Shown: positions 24,831 through 37,303, numbered from the stretch's first letter. The stretch is DNA of 64,000 nucleotides from Planotetraspora mira (GCF_016863275.1 NZ_BOOO01000019.1:124001-188000); one strand, 5' to 3'. The notes: a model not told the origin generated them from the sequence alone. Numbers and translations are program-made.

Positions 24831-25805
24831 TCAGGCGCGGACGACGACCATCTTGCCGACGGCCTCGCCGGCCTCCATCACCCGATGCGCCTCGCGTATC
24901 TCCTCGAAGCCGAACACGCGTGACGGCTTCGCCTTCAGCCGGCCCGCCGCCACCTGTTCGGCGATCGCCTGGAGCGGCACGTCGGACAGCGGGAAGCCCG
25001 GCGTCCCGAACACGAAGCTGGCGAAGAAGGTCAGGTAGACGCCGCTCGCCATCTGCAGCAGCGGGTTGAAGTCGGCGATCGGGTCGAGACCGCCCAGCCA
25101 GCCTGCCAGGCAGGCGCGGCCGCCCCTGCGCAACATCGCCAGGGAATCGAGGATCGTGCTGTTGCCCACGAGGTCGAGCACAGCGTCGATCCGCTTGGCC
25201 TCCGCGATCCGCTGGGAGAGTTCCGGCCCTTCGAGCTCGCCGCGGTCGGCGCCGAGATCCTCCAGCAGGGCGAACCGCCCTCGATCCCGTGTCGTGGCGA
25301 TGACCCGCGCTCCGGCGTTCACCGCGAGGTTGACCGCGGCCTGGCCGAAGGCGGAGGTCGCACCCCGGATGACCAGCGTCTGCCCTTGAGCCACCTCCAG
25401 GTTACGGAACAGGCAGGTCCAGGCGGTCGCGTAGGTTTCCGGGATCGCGGCGAGCTCGGCCCAGGGCAGATCGGATTCGATGAGCGCCACGTTCGACGCC
25501 GGCGCTCGGGTGTATTCCGCGTAGCTGCCGTCGATGGTGCGCCCGAGGCCGCCCATCAGCGCCGCCACCTTGGCCCCGACGGGGAACTCCTCTCCGGGGC
25601 AGGCCTTCACCAGCCCGACGCACTCGATGCCGCTCACCTTCGCGGCCTCGGCCCACTCCCCTCTGCGCATGTGCATTTCCGCGTGGTTGAGACCGAACGC
25701 CTTGACCTCGATGACGACCTGGCCGGACATGGGCTCAGGCTCGGGCAGTTCCGTGTAGACGAGACAGTCCGGCCCGCCGAATCTCTCGATGACGATGGCA
25801 CGCAT
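24831..25805 (-). CDS. Zinc-independent MDR family (quinone-reductase-like) oxidoreductase
   Basis: The 324-residue medium-chain dehydrogenase/reductase has the GroES-like N-terminal domain (FGLNHAEMHMRRGEW). A Rossmann domain with the GATSAFGQAA nucleotide loop lies near residue 150. The catalytic-zinc cysteine/histidine ligands are absent, as in quinone oxidoreductases. The ATG follows a GGAGG-type site. It lies 19 bases downstream of the MOSC-reductase stop, in the same direction, and may be in its operon. Confidence 0.91.
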   Translation of the reverse strand: MRAIVIERFGGPDCLVYTELPEPEPMSGQVVIEVKAFGLNHAEMHMRRGEWAEAAKVSGIECVGLVKACPGEEFPVGAKVAALMGGLGRTIDGSYAEYTRAPASNVALIESDLPWAELAAIPETYATAWTCLFRNLEVAQGQTLVIRGATSAFGQAAVNLAVNAGARVIATTRDRGRFALLEDLGADRGELEGPELSQRIAEAKRIDAVLDLVGNSTILDSLAMLRRGGRACLAGWLGGLDPIADFNPLLQMASGVYLTFFASFVFGTPGFPLSDVPLQAIAEQVAAGRLKAKPSRVFGFEEIREAHRVMEAGEAVGKMVVVRA

Positions 25806-25824
25806 CACGGTTCTCCTCCACGGT

Positions 25825-27549
25825 TCACAGATCGAGGACGAGATCGGTCGCCGGCCGGGAACAGCAGACGAGGACCTCGCCGTTGGCGGGAGGTTCGAGC
25901 GGAGCCGGTGAGTAGTCCACGTTCCCGCTGACGATCGGCGTCGTGCAGGTGTGGCAGACACCCGTACGGCATGACCATCGCGTGGGCACGTCGCAGGCGT
26001 CGGCGAGATCCAGCAGGGAGCGGAACCGAGGTGACCAGCGGACCGACAGGCCGCTGCGGGCGAAGGTGACCAGCGCGCCCGTGCCCGGCTGCCCGGGCGG
26101 CTGATGGGGCGGTGTGCGGGGCCGATCGGCGATTCCGGGATTGACGGCGCCGCGCGCACCGAAGAGTTCGCTGTGGATGTGATCCGCCGCCAGGCCGATG
26201 TCCAGCAGTGCGTCGTGGAGGGCGCTCATGAAGCCTTCCGGCCCGCAGAGGTAGGCCGTCGCCTCCGCCGGGACGCCGAGGTCTCTCAGGCTGTCCGCGG
26301 TGGGCCGGCCGCAGGTGACACCCGCCCCAGGGTCGGGCTTCTCCTCCGGCGAGGTGTAGAAGGTGTGTTCGTGCGCTTCGTGCAGTGAGACCAGCAGCGT
26401 GTGCGCCTCGTCGGCGAAGGCGTGCTGACTTCTGCTCCGTGTGGTGTGGATCCACCAGACCGGCCGCCGGGTCCGTTCGGCGGCGAGCCGGTGCAGCATC
26501 GACAGGACCGGGGTCACCCCGATGCCCCCCGATATGAGGAGCACGGGCGCCGTGCCGGGCGTGAGGACGAAGTCACCCCGGGGAGCCGCGGCCTCCAGGA
26601 CGGCACCCGTACGGAGACCCGCGTGCAGGTACCGGCTCACGACGCCATGGGGGTCCCGTTTCACGCTGAGGCGGTAAACGGGTGACCCGGGGGCCGACGA
26701 GAGGGAGTAACTCCGTACGGGAGGAGGGTCCCCCGCACCGCTGACGCGAAGTGTCAGATACTGCCCGGCCTCGGCGGCGGGGAGACGGCCGCCGTCCTCC
26801 GCCTCGAGCTGGATGGACAGGACCGACGGGGTCTCCTCGGTGATCCGGGTGACGCGCACCGGCCTGAAGCCCGGCCAGCCCGGTTCCCCGGCCGCGGAAG
26901 CGGTCGCCTGGTCCTCGGCCATCTCGAGGAAGGACTGGCGCCATCCGGGGCTCAGGGCCGGAATGGCCAGTGCCCTGCGCACCGTGTCCGGGTCGCGGCC
27001 CGGCAGATAGAGAAGTGCGTCGATTTCGGCGACGCTGAGGGCTCCGGGCCCGGTCCTGGTCCGGACGATGTCGTCGCCGGCCCGCACCTCGCCTTCGGTG
27101 ATGACACGGAGGTAGAAGCCGGGACGGCGGTGGGAGACGAGAAGGGCGGGCAGTTCCGGCTCGCCGAGACGCAGACCCACTCGGTAGCAGGTGACCCGCG
27201 GCTGCGTCACCTCGAACTCGGCTCCGCCGATGCGATACCGGTCGCCGATGCACACCTCGTCGTCGGGCAGGCCGTCGACCGTGAAGTTCTCCCCGAACTG
27301 GCCGAACTCGAAGTCCGTACGGCCGAGATGCTCCTGCCAGTGCGCATACGACTGGATCTGGTAGACGAGCACGGCGCGCTGCTCCCCACCATGCCCCTGC
27401 AGGTCGCCCTGACCGTCACCGTCGACGTTGAGCCGCCGGACCGTCCGCGGACCTGTCACCGGGTGCTTCCACACGCTGGTGCGGACGGTTCTGCCCTGCC
27501 ACGGCACGTCCTTCGGCATTCCGACATTCACTGACAGGAGTCTCGCCAT
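25825..27549 (-). CDS. MOSC domain - flavin reductase - [2Fe-2S] ferredoxin fusion
   Basis: The 574-residue protein joins three parts. A YiiM-like MOSC domain (about residues 20-165, GDLQGHGGEQRAVLVYQ, FGENFT, VTCYRV) comes first; the cysteine is the usual molybdenum-cofactor or sulfur site. An FAD/NAD(P)H reductase module follows (about 235-445, RSYSLSS and GGIGVTPVLSML). Last is a plant-type ferredoxin (about 490-574) with cysteines spaced C-x4-C-x2-C in SCRTGVCHTC and a fourth in VCC. Such fusions are thought to reduce N-hydroxylated or related compounds with electrons passed down the chain. GGGGAGACC precedes the ATG. It is divergent from a LysR regulator. Confidence 0.93.
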   Translation of the reverse strand: MARLLSVNVGMPKDVPWQGRTVRTSVWKHPVTGPRTVRRLNVDGDGQGDLQGHGGEQRAVLVYQIQSYAHWQEHLGRTDFEFGQFGENFTVDGLPDDEVCIGDRYRIGGAEFEVTQPRVTCYRVGLRLGEPELPALLVSHRRPGFYLRVITEGEVRAGDDIVRTRTGPGALSVAEIDALLYLPGRDPDTVRRALAIPALSPGWRQSFLEMAEDQATASAAGEPGWPGFRPVRVTRITEETPSVLSIQLEAEDGGRLPAAEAGQYLTLRVSGAGDPPPVRSYSLSSAPGSPVYRLSVKRDPHGVVSRYLHAGLRTGAVLEAAAPRGDFVLTPGTAPVLLISGGIGVTPVLSMLHRLAAERTRRPVWWIHTTRSRSQHAFADEAHTLLVSLHEAHEHTFYTSPEEKPDPGAGVTCGRPTADSLRDLGVPAEATAYLCGPEGFMSALHDALLDIGLAADHIHSELFGARGAVNPGIADRPRTPPHQPPGQPGTGALVTFARSGLSVRWSPRFRSLLDLADACDVPTRWSCRTGVCHTCTTPIVSGNVDYSPAPLEPPANGEVLVCCSRPATDLVLDL

Positions 27550-27631
27550 CGTGGTCTCCCCTTGTTCCCTGCGTCACCGCTGGTCAGGGCCCCCTCAGAC
27601 CGACTTTAACCACCGGTCGGGCGCCTCCTGC

Positions 27632-27670
27632 CCGTCGGAGGATGAAACTTCCGACGGACGGGGTTAGCTT
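27632..27670 (+). promoter_or_regulatory. LysR operator and leaderless lysR-type promoter
   Basis: A perfect 8-bp inverted repeat, CCGTCGGA (27632-27639) and TCCGACGG (27650-27657), is separated by 10 bases and fits the spacing of a LysR recognition site. It covers ATGAAA (27642-27647), the -35 of a promoter whose -10 is TAGCTT (27665-27670). The ATG of the regulator follows six bases later, so its mRNA is probably leaderless and self-repressed. Confidence 0.55.
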
Positions 27671-27676
27671 TTGCGA

Positions 27677-28621
27677 ATGGCCACTCTTCGAGCACTCGAG
27701 TGCCTCGTGGCCTTGGTCGACACCGGATCGGTGACCAAGGCCGCAGCGGAGCTGCACATGTCCCAGCCCGCGCTCTCACATCAGATCGCCGCCCTGGAGC
27801 GGGAACTGGGCACGCCCGTCGTGGAGCGCCTGTCGCGCGGCGTCCGGGTCACGGCCGCGGGACGCGCCGCCGCAGGCGAGGCCCGCGTCGCGCTCCAGGC
27901 CGCGGCTCAGGCCGTCCATCTGGGTCGCGAGGTCGGCGCGGGACGCACCGGCCGGCTCCGGATCGCCTGCGCCGAGACGATGACCGCCTGGCTCCTGGTG
28001 CCGGTGTTACGCCGGTGGCGCGCCCGCCGTCCCGATGTTCACCTGGACCTGATGGAGTTCACCAGCACGGATCGCATGGTCGAGCGGCTCGAGGCGGGCG
28101 GCGCCGACCTGGTGATCGGCCCGCGGCCGACCGGAACCTCCGCGCACGTCGAGGTGCTCGGCCAGGAGGAGATGGTCGTCGTGGCGCCTGACGGCCACGG
28201 TTTCGCAGCCGAAACCTCGATCGCCCCCGCGCGGCTCTCCGCCGAGCCGTTCGTGCACTACGACCCGGAGAACGGGCTGGCGGTGTGGGTGGACCAGTTC
28301 GCCGCCGGGCATCAGGTCGCGCTCACACCGGTGTTGCGGACGCGGAGTCCGCGGACCGCGGCGCAGCTCGCGGGGGCCGGGATGGGCGTGACCATCGTGC
28401 CCGCCTCCGCCCTCATGAGCCGCCCGTCCGGCGTGGTACGCCCACTGAGCCCGCCCGTCCATCGTGACGTGGTCGCGATCATGGCGGCTCCCACCGACAA
28501 GCTGGCCCGGCGGTTCGTCGCCGATCTCCAGCGGCGCGGGATTCCCACGGCCGGTCCCGAAGTGCGGACCGCGGCAGACGGCGGCGGCCTGGCCGTTCCG
28601 GATCAGTCGACCGGCGCCTGA
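27677..28621 (+). CDS. LysR family transcriptional regulator
   Basis: The 314-residue protein has the LysR winged helix (residues 1-60, SVTKAAAELHMSQPALSHQI, the recognition region). The two-lobed effector domain starts near residue 90 (GRLRIACAETM) and ends with the LysR-type segment LAGAGMGVTIVPASAL. Divergence from the MOSC-reductase gene and a palindrome between them make that gene its probable target. The ATG was chosen over TTG two codons earlier because a -10 box lies six bases upstream and no ribosome site exists. The tail overlaps the convergent CGNR gene by 19 bases. Confidence 0.92.
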   Translation: MATLRALECLVALVDTGSVTKAAAELHMSQPALSHQIAALERELGTPVVERLSRGVRVTAAGRAAAGEARVALQAAAQAVHLGREVGAGRTGRLRIACAETMTAWLLVPVLRRWRARRPDVHLDLMEFTSTDRMVERLEAGGADLVIGPRPTGTSAHVEVLGQEEMVVVAPDGHGFAAETSIAPARLSAEPFVHYDPENGLAVWVDQFAAGHQVALTPVLRTRSPRTAAQLAGAGMGVTIVPASALMSRPSGVVRPLSPPVHRDVVAIMAAPTDKLARRFVADLQRRGIPTAGPEVRTAADGGGLAVPDQSTGA

Positions 28622-29124
28622 CGCGCCCTCTGGTAGTGCCGCCGGGCCTTCATCCTGTTCCCGCAGGCGGCCATCGAGCACCAACGGGCCTGATTGGTCT
28701 TGCTGCGGTCGAGCAGGAAGAGGTGACACTCGCCGTTGGCGCACGGCCTGAGCCGCCCCGGCTTCGCGCTTTCCAGGGCGCTCCAGGACAGGACGGCTCT
28801 GACCGCCGACGCGCGCTCCGCCGGTGCGTCGAGAGACCATTCCACCCCGTGCTCCGACACGGCAGGACGGTAGACGACCCCTTCGAGGAACGGCGCCAGG
28901 ACGGTCGGCGGCCGCTCACCGCGTACGACCGACTGCAGCGCGTCCCGCGCCTGCCGCGCCGCCTCCCAATCGTCGTGCGACCCGGATCCTCCTCGTTCCC
29001 GTAGCCAGACGCGGGCCTCGGCGGCGTCGCTCAAATGGTCCTGAAGTACGCCGTCGACGAGCGGCGTGCTGTTGAGCAGGTCCAAGAGTGCGTCTTCATC
29101 CGCCCGCGTCGTGGGAACGTACAT
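28603..29124 (-). CDS. CGNR zinc finger protein (ABATE domain)
   Basis: The 173-residue protein has an N-terminal ABATE-type helical domain and a C-terminal zinc finger with two C-x4-C pairs (CANGEC and CSMAACGNR). The CGNR motif that names the family is followed by a basic segment RMKARRHYQR that could bind DNA. These are putative transcription factors in actinomycetes, often divergent from a hydrolase or oxidoreductase they may control. Here the neighbour is the alpha/beta hydrolase. The ATG is preceded by AGAGAGGTTAGAG. Confidence 0.88.
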   Translation of the reverse strand: MYVPTTRADEDALLDLLNSTPLVDGVLQDHLSDAAEARVWLRERGGSGSHDDWEAARQARDALQSVVRGERPPTVLAPFLEGVVYRPAVSEHGVEWSLDAPAERASAVRAVLSWSALESAKPGRLRPCANGECHLFLLDRSKTNQARWCSMAACGNRMKARRHYQRARQAPVD

Positions 29125-29144
29125 CTCTAACCTCTCTTCTTTAT

Positions 29145-29174
29145 TTGACAGGTTACACCTTGCCCTGATTTGCT
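29145..29174 (+). promoter_or_regulatory. Candidate promoter of the alpha/beta hydrolase gene
   Basis: TTGACA (29145-29150) is followed after 18 bases by TTTGCT (29169-29174), a perfect -35 with a poor -10. The region is an AT-rich patch between the divergent CGNR and hydrolase genes and contains the small inverted repeat AGGT-TAC-ACCT at 29150-29160, a possible CGNR protein site. Confidence 0.4.
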
Positions 29175-29207
29175 TCTAACCATCCAAACAACTCATGGGG
29201 GTTAGTC

Positions 29208-30068
29208 ATGGTGAACGTCCACCACCGTTACGCGACCGTGCAGGGCCGGCGGCTCTTCTACCGGGAGGCCGGACCGGCCGACGCGCCGGTGCTCGTGTTG
29301 CTGCACGGCTTTCCGACCAGTTCGTTCATGTTCCGCGACCTCATTCCGGCCCTGGCGGACCGTTACCACGTCATCGCCCCCGACCACCTGGGCTTCGGGC
29401 TGTCCGACGCGCCGTCCGTCGACGAGTTCGACTACACCTTCGACGCGCTCACCGAACTGACCGAGGGTCTGCTGAGCCAGTTGGGGGTCTCCCGCTACGC
29501 CATCTATGTCCAGGACTACGGCGCCCCGATCGGGTGGCGGCTCGCCCTGAACCGGCCTGACGCGATCACGGCGATCATCACCCAGAGCGGCAACGCCTAC
29601 GAGGCCGGATTCGTCGAGAGCTTCTGGGAGACCGTCTGGGCCTACCAGCGCGAGCAGACCCCGGAGACCGAGACGGCCATCCGGCAGGCCCTCACCCTCG
29701 ATGCGATCAAGTGGCAGTACGTCACCGGGGTGCCGGACGAGACCGTCGTCAGCCCGGACACGTGGCATCACGACTTCGACCTGGTCTCACGCCCGGGCAA
29801 CGACCGCGTCCAACTGGCCCTGTTCCTGGATTACGCGACCAATCCCCCGCTCTACCCGCGCCTGCAGGAATACCTCCGCTCACGGCAGACGCCTCTGCTC
29901 GCCGTCTGGGGACAGGGCGATGAGATCTTCGGCCCTCCGGGCGCTCTGGCCTTCGCCGACGACCTGCCCGACGCCCGGATCCGCCTCCTCGAGGGTGGTC
30001 ACTTCCTCCTCGAGAGCGCACTGGACGAGGTCACCGACCTGATCCGAACATTCCTCGCCCAGGTGTGA
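29208..30068 (+). CDS. Alpha/beta hydrolase (epoxide hydrolase / haloalkane dehalogenase-like)
   Basis: The 286-residue protein has the oxyanion motif LLHGFPTSSFMFRDL and an Asp nucleophile in VQDYGAPIG (near residue 103), the type used by epoxide hydrolases and dehalogenases rather than esterases. The acid lies in WGQGDEIFGPPG and the base in EGGHFLLE. The start follows GGGGGTTAGTC. Its TGA lies inside the first copy of the 53-bp-period repeat array that fills the gap to the convergent gene. The natural substrate is unknown. Confidence 0.9.
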   Translation: MVNVHHRYATVQGRRLFYREAGPADAPVLVLLHGFPTSSFMFRDLIPALADRYHVIAPDHLGFGLSDAPSVDEFDYTFDALTELTEGLLSQLGVSRYAIYVQDYGAPIGWRLALNRPDAITAIITQSGNAYEAGFVESFWETVWAYQREQTPETETAIRQALTLDAIKWQYVTGVPDETVVSPDTWHHDFDLVSRPGNDRVQLALFLDYATNPPLYPRLQEYLRSRQTPLLAVWGQGDEIFGPPGALAFADDLPDARIRLLEGGHFLLESALDEVTDLIRTFLAQV

Positions 30069-30514
30069 TCATGCACAGGTTCGTGGATTGCCCGCCCGAG
30101 CAGCAAAGACTCCCGCCGTGATCATGCACGGATTCGTGAGCTGCGGGCACGACCAGCGCAAACTCCGTTCGTGATCATGCGCACATTCGAAGGAACGGTC
30201 CCTGAACTGCGCCGACGTCATCCGTGATCATGCAAAGTCGCGGATGTGCGAACAATGCCGTCCCAGATGTACAGCGGGCCGAGTCCGACATTGCATGATC
30301 ACGAACCGTGATTCCCCAGCTCGCCGGCCCCCCACCCGAACCCGCGCATGATCACGGAGAGGGTCTTCGCTGGTCAACCATATAGTTCACGAACTTGTGC
30401 ATGATCACGGTTAAAGTCCGGGCAGGTCGGAGGGGCCTTATGCGAATGTGTGCATGATCACGAAGAGAGTCTTCGCTGGTCAACCACATAGATCACGAAT
30501 CTATGCATGATCAC
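30065..30514. repeat. Array of nine 11-bp motifs at exact 53-bp period, inverting in the middle
   Basis: GTGATCATGCA (position 11 is G in one copy) occurs forward at 30065, 30118, 30171 and 30224. The reverse complement TGCATGATCAC (first base C in one copy) occurs at 30292, 30345, 30398, 30451 and 30504. Every step within each arm is exactly 53 bp, about five helical turns, and a 57-bp centre separates the arms. The 42-bp parts between motifs are degenerate copies of each other when read in motif orientation: RTTCG follows at fixed distance, and GACCAGCG with AAGACTC recur. Units at 30356-30408 and 30462-30514 are 46/53 identical. The outermost motifs contain the stop codons of both flanking genes. 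I do not recognise this element. Confidence 0.95.
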
Positions 30515-31604
30515 GATCAACGTCTTCGCCGTGGGTGGGGGGGAGGTCGTTGAGTTCGAGCAGCCTGGTCACTGCTTGCTGCGCGGTCACGATGTCCTCC
30601 AAGGCTCCCGGCACTCCCGTGAGGGGTGGTACGCCGGAGGTCACCATCGCGTGGAAGGCCACGAGTTCATGTTCGAAGGACGGGGTGACGTCGCTGAACG
30701 CCGTCCGCCCTTCCGCGCTCACGTCGGTGAGCCGGGTGGACGCGCCCAGCAGGTACGGCGTGGGGAAGACCATCTCGAACGTGCCGGTGGCATGGTGCAC
30801 AGCCACCGTTTCCCGGTAGGCAGGGTAGTCCTCCAGGTAGTGCCAGTGGATGGCATAACGTCCACCGGCACGCAGCGGGCCCGCCATCTCGACCGAGCGC
30901 CCGCCCGCTCCCGGCCAGGTCGTCACGTGGTCGACGCCCGACGGCCCGCCCGCGAGGAGACGCAGCAGCGACAGGTCGTGGCAGATGCTGTTGAGGATGG
31001 TCATGTAGAGCCCGCGCGCCTCGGGCGGGGCGTCCCCGATGGCGGCGCGGATCAGCTCGTCCTCCTGAGCCCGCAACCTGTCGAGAACCTCAGCGGGCAC
31101 GTCGGCGGGCGGTTCGGAGAGCCGGGCGAACGCGAGCTGAGACCGGTCGCTCGGATGCAGCACGGTCACCTGGACGGCACGCACGTCGGCGGCCCGTCCG
31201 GCCACCCGCTGCACCGCGGGGTCGTACTGCTTCATGTACCCGACCATCAGCCGGGGCCGCCCGGGATCCTCCAGCTCCGCGATCTCGGCCGCCTCCGCGC
31301 GGGTGTAGGCGAGAGGCTTCTCGCACAGTACGGCGTAGCCCCGGCGGAGCGCGTCGACGACCACGCGCCCGTGCGAGCCCGACGTCAGCACCAGCACGGC
31401 GTCGAAGCCGCCCGCGTCGAGCATCTCCGTGACGTCGGTGTACCGTCCTGCCACGCCGTACCGGTCGGCCATCCGCGCGGTCAGGGAGGGCGACAGGTCG
31501 CAGAGGGCGACCACCTCGAACAGGTCGCCGCGCCGCTCCAGCAGGGGCAGGTGCACCGTCTGCGCGATGACACCGAGCCCGGCCACCGCCACCTTGAGTC
31601 TCAC
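30501..31604 (-). CDS. Gfo/Idh/MocA family oxidoreductase
   Basis: The 367-residue NAD(P)-dependent sugar oxidoreductase has the N-terminal loop AGLGVIAQTVHLP, the catalytic-site motif CEKPLAY near residue 95 and the usual C-terminal beta-sheet domain. Family members oxidise or reduce ring hydroxyls of sugars and cyclitols, including C3 oxidation of glycosides. The start is GTG and overlaps the TGA of the isomerase gene by four bases. The last codons (GAT CAT GCA TAG) lie within the repeat array. It is the last gene of the leftward sugar operon. Confidence 0.92.
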   Translation of the reverse strand: MRLKVAVAGLGVIAQTVHLPLLERRGDLFEVVALCDLSPSLTARMADRYGVAGRYTDVTEMLDAGGFDAVLVLTSGSHGRVVVDALRRGYAVLCEKPLAYTRAEAAEIAELEDPGRPRLMVGYMKQYDPAVQRVAGRAADVRAVQVTVLHPSDRSQLAFARLSEPPADVPAEVLDRLRAQEDELIRAAIGDAPPEARGLYMTILNSICHDLSLLRLLAGGPSGVDHVTTWPGAGGRSVEMAGPLRAGGRYAIHWHYLEDYPAYRETVAVHHATGTFEMVFPTPYLLGASTRLTDVSAEGRTAFSDVTPSFEHELVAFHAMVTSGVPPLTGVPGALEDIVTAQQAVTRLLELNDLPPTHGEDVDRDHA

Positions 31605-32473
31605 AGGCCCACGCTCCTCAGAAGGTCCCGGTTGGCCCGCTGGTCGGCGAGGATCGCGCCGAGATCCTGGCCGGTGGCGGGCGCGTCCTGCTCGATCACG
31701 ATCCAGCCCTGGTAGCCGACCTCGCGGAGCACGTCGGCGAAGCCGGCGATGTCCACCTCGCCCCGTCCCAGCGCGGGGAAGCAGCCGTTCGCCACCGCCG
31801 TGGTCAGGTCGCCGCCCCGGGCGAGGACCGCACGGTCGGCGTCCTTGACGTGGACCTGCGTCACGCGACCCGACCAGGCCCTGAGCGCGGCGACGGGGTC
31901 GCCTCCCGCGAGCCAGAGGTGGCCGGTGTCGAGGCAGATCCCGACGTCGGTGAGCTCGAGGAGCCTCTCGACGTCCTCCGCCGTCTCCACGTCGGTGCCG
32001 AGATGGTAGTGGAAGGCCGGTTCCAGCCCGGCCTCACGGCACACGTCGGCCGCGGCCTGCACACGGGCGGCGAACTCCGGCCAGTCCTCAGCGGCGATCC
32101 CGGGGGCCGCGCCTCCGGGACGTGCGAACCTGGCGACGTTGCTCGGGCAGGCCAGCGTCGGCCTGGGGGCGAAACGCGGGTCGTCCACGGGGACGCTCGC
32201 GAACACCTCGAGCGCCGCCCGCAGTCCGGCGAGGTCGGCGTCGAACCCGGCGGCGTCACCGTATCTCAGGTCGACCCAGCCGCCGGCCAGGCCGAGCCCT
32301 GCCCGCGCGAGATCGTCCGCCCGCAGGTAGCCGATCGGGCCGGAGTCGACGCCGTCGTATCCGGCCTCGGCCATTCCGGCGAGCAACTCGCCCGGGCCGA
32401 TCAGGTCGGTGTCGTGCCGGTAGATCCCGAAGTTCACGGGGGCGCTCGCCACCCGTGTCGTCGTGACTTCCAA
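31601..32473 (-). CDS. Sugar phosphate isomerase/epimerase (TIM barrel, AP endonuclease 2 family)
   Basis: The 290-residue TIM-barrel protein has metal-ligand strands typical of the xylose-isomerase-like family: FHYHLGTD, CLDTGHLWLA, VHVKDAD and IVIEQD. TTG is the likely start because GGAGGA lies five bases upstream in the mRNA and no in-frame ATG exists nearby. It lies 14 bases after the GH2 stop and overlaps the Gfo/Idh start. Isomerase plus Gfo/Idh pairs often act together on keto-sugars or inositols; the substrate here is inferred only as a glycan-derived sugar. Confidence 0.9.
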   Translation of the reverse strand: MEVTTTRVASAPVNFGIYRHDTDLIGPGELLAGMAEAGYDGVDSGPIGYLRADDLARAGLGLAGGWVDLRYGDAAGFDADLAGLRAALEVFASVPVDDPRFAPRPTLACPSNVARFARPGGAAPGIAAEDWPEFAARVQAAADVCREAGLEPAFHYHLGTDVETAEDVERLLELTDVGICLDTGHLWLAGGDPVAALRAWSGRVTQVHVKDADRAVLARGGDLTTAVANGCFPALGRGEVDIAGFADVLREVGYQGWIVIEQDAPATGQDLGAILADQRANRDLLRSVGL

Positions 32474-32487
32474 GAGACTCCTCCGCT

Positions 32488-36330
<3,843 letters not shown>

Positions 36331-36331
<1 letters not shown>

Positions 36332-37302
36332 TACGCCGCCCCCTTGTCGCGGCGCTGGACGAGGCGCCAGTTGATGGCCGTGAACAGCAGGATCACCACG
36401 AAGACGGCCCAGGCGATGGCGGCGCCGTACCCGTAGTCGTTGTTGCTGAAGGCCTCGCGGTAGAAGTAGAGGATCGCGGTGAGGCCCGCCTGCCCCGGCC
36501 CGCCGGAGTTGGGGTTGATGGAGGCGTTGCCGCCGAACAGGACCTGCGGCTCGGTGAAGGTCTGCATCCCGTTGATCGTCGAGACGACGACGGTGAACAG
36601 GATGATCGGCCGGAGCTGCGGGATCGTGATCTTGAAGAACGTCTGGACCGGCCCCGCTCCGTCGATCTTGGCCGCCTCGTACATCTCCGTCGGGATCGCC
36701 TGCAGGCCGGCCAGGTAGAGGATGGCGTTGTAGCCCGTCCACTGCCAGGTGATGAGGCAGGCGATGACGAGTTTGATCGTCCACTCGTTGCTCAGCCACG
36801 GCACCGCGCCGATGTGCAGCCAGCCGAGGATCGCGTTGATCAGGCCCTGGTTGGTGCTGAAGACCGCGCCGAAGACGATGGCGATGGCCACCAGCGACGT
36901 GACGTTCGGGATGAAATACGCGATCCGGTAGAACGAGGTGAAGCGGACCTTGGAGTTGAGCAGGACCGCGAGCACCAGCGCCAGGAACAACATCGGGACC
37001 GTGGACATGATCCAGATCACGAAGGTGTTGTACAGCGACAACCAGAACGTGGAGTCCTTCACGAGGAACTCGAAGTTGCGAAGTCCCACGAACTGCATGT
37101 CGCCGATGCCGTCCCAGTGCTGGAACGCGAGGTACAGCGAGAAGAGCACGGGCACCAGGCCGAACACCAGGAACAGCACGTAGAACGGCGAGATGGCCAG
37201 GTAGTGCGGCCAGTAGGTTCTCAGCGCCCCCCGCCGGCGCCCCGCCGCGGGGCGTGCCCCGGGGGGAGCCTCGCGGGGAGGCGTCGTGCGGGTGTCCGTC
37301 AT
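36331..37302 (-). CDS. Carbohydrate ABC transporter permease (MalF type)
   Basis: The 323-residue permease has a basic cytoplasmic N-terminus (about 30 residues with AGRRRGALR), six helices and the EAA motif EAAKIDGAGPVQTFFKITIP. It starts one base after the binding-protein stop codon. It partners the MalG-type subunit and the lipoprotein encoded upstream. The substrate is probably an oligosaccharide carrying the galactosyl and mannosyl residues removed by the co-located GH2 and GH38 enzymes. Confidence 0.95.
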
Positions 37303-37303
37303 G

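Noticed and set aside
21574-25038. Rightward open frame of over 1100 codons across 21.6-25.0 kb
   Set aside because: It runs out of frame through LLM, methyltransferase, DUF421 and SDR genes on both strands; its translation is Arg/Gly/Pro-rich noise.
30065-30514. CRISPR array
   Set aside because: The repeated core is only 11 bp, the units invert in the middle, the parts between are related degenerate copies rather than unique spacers, and no cas genes are near.
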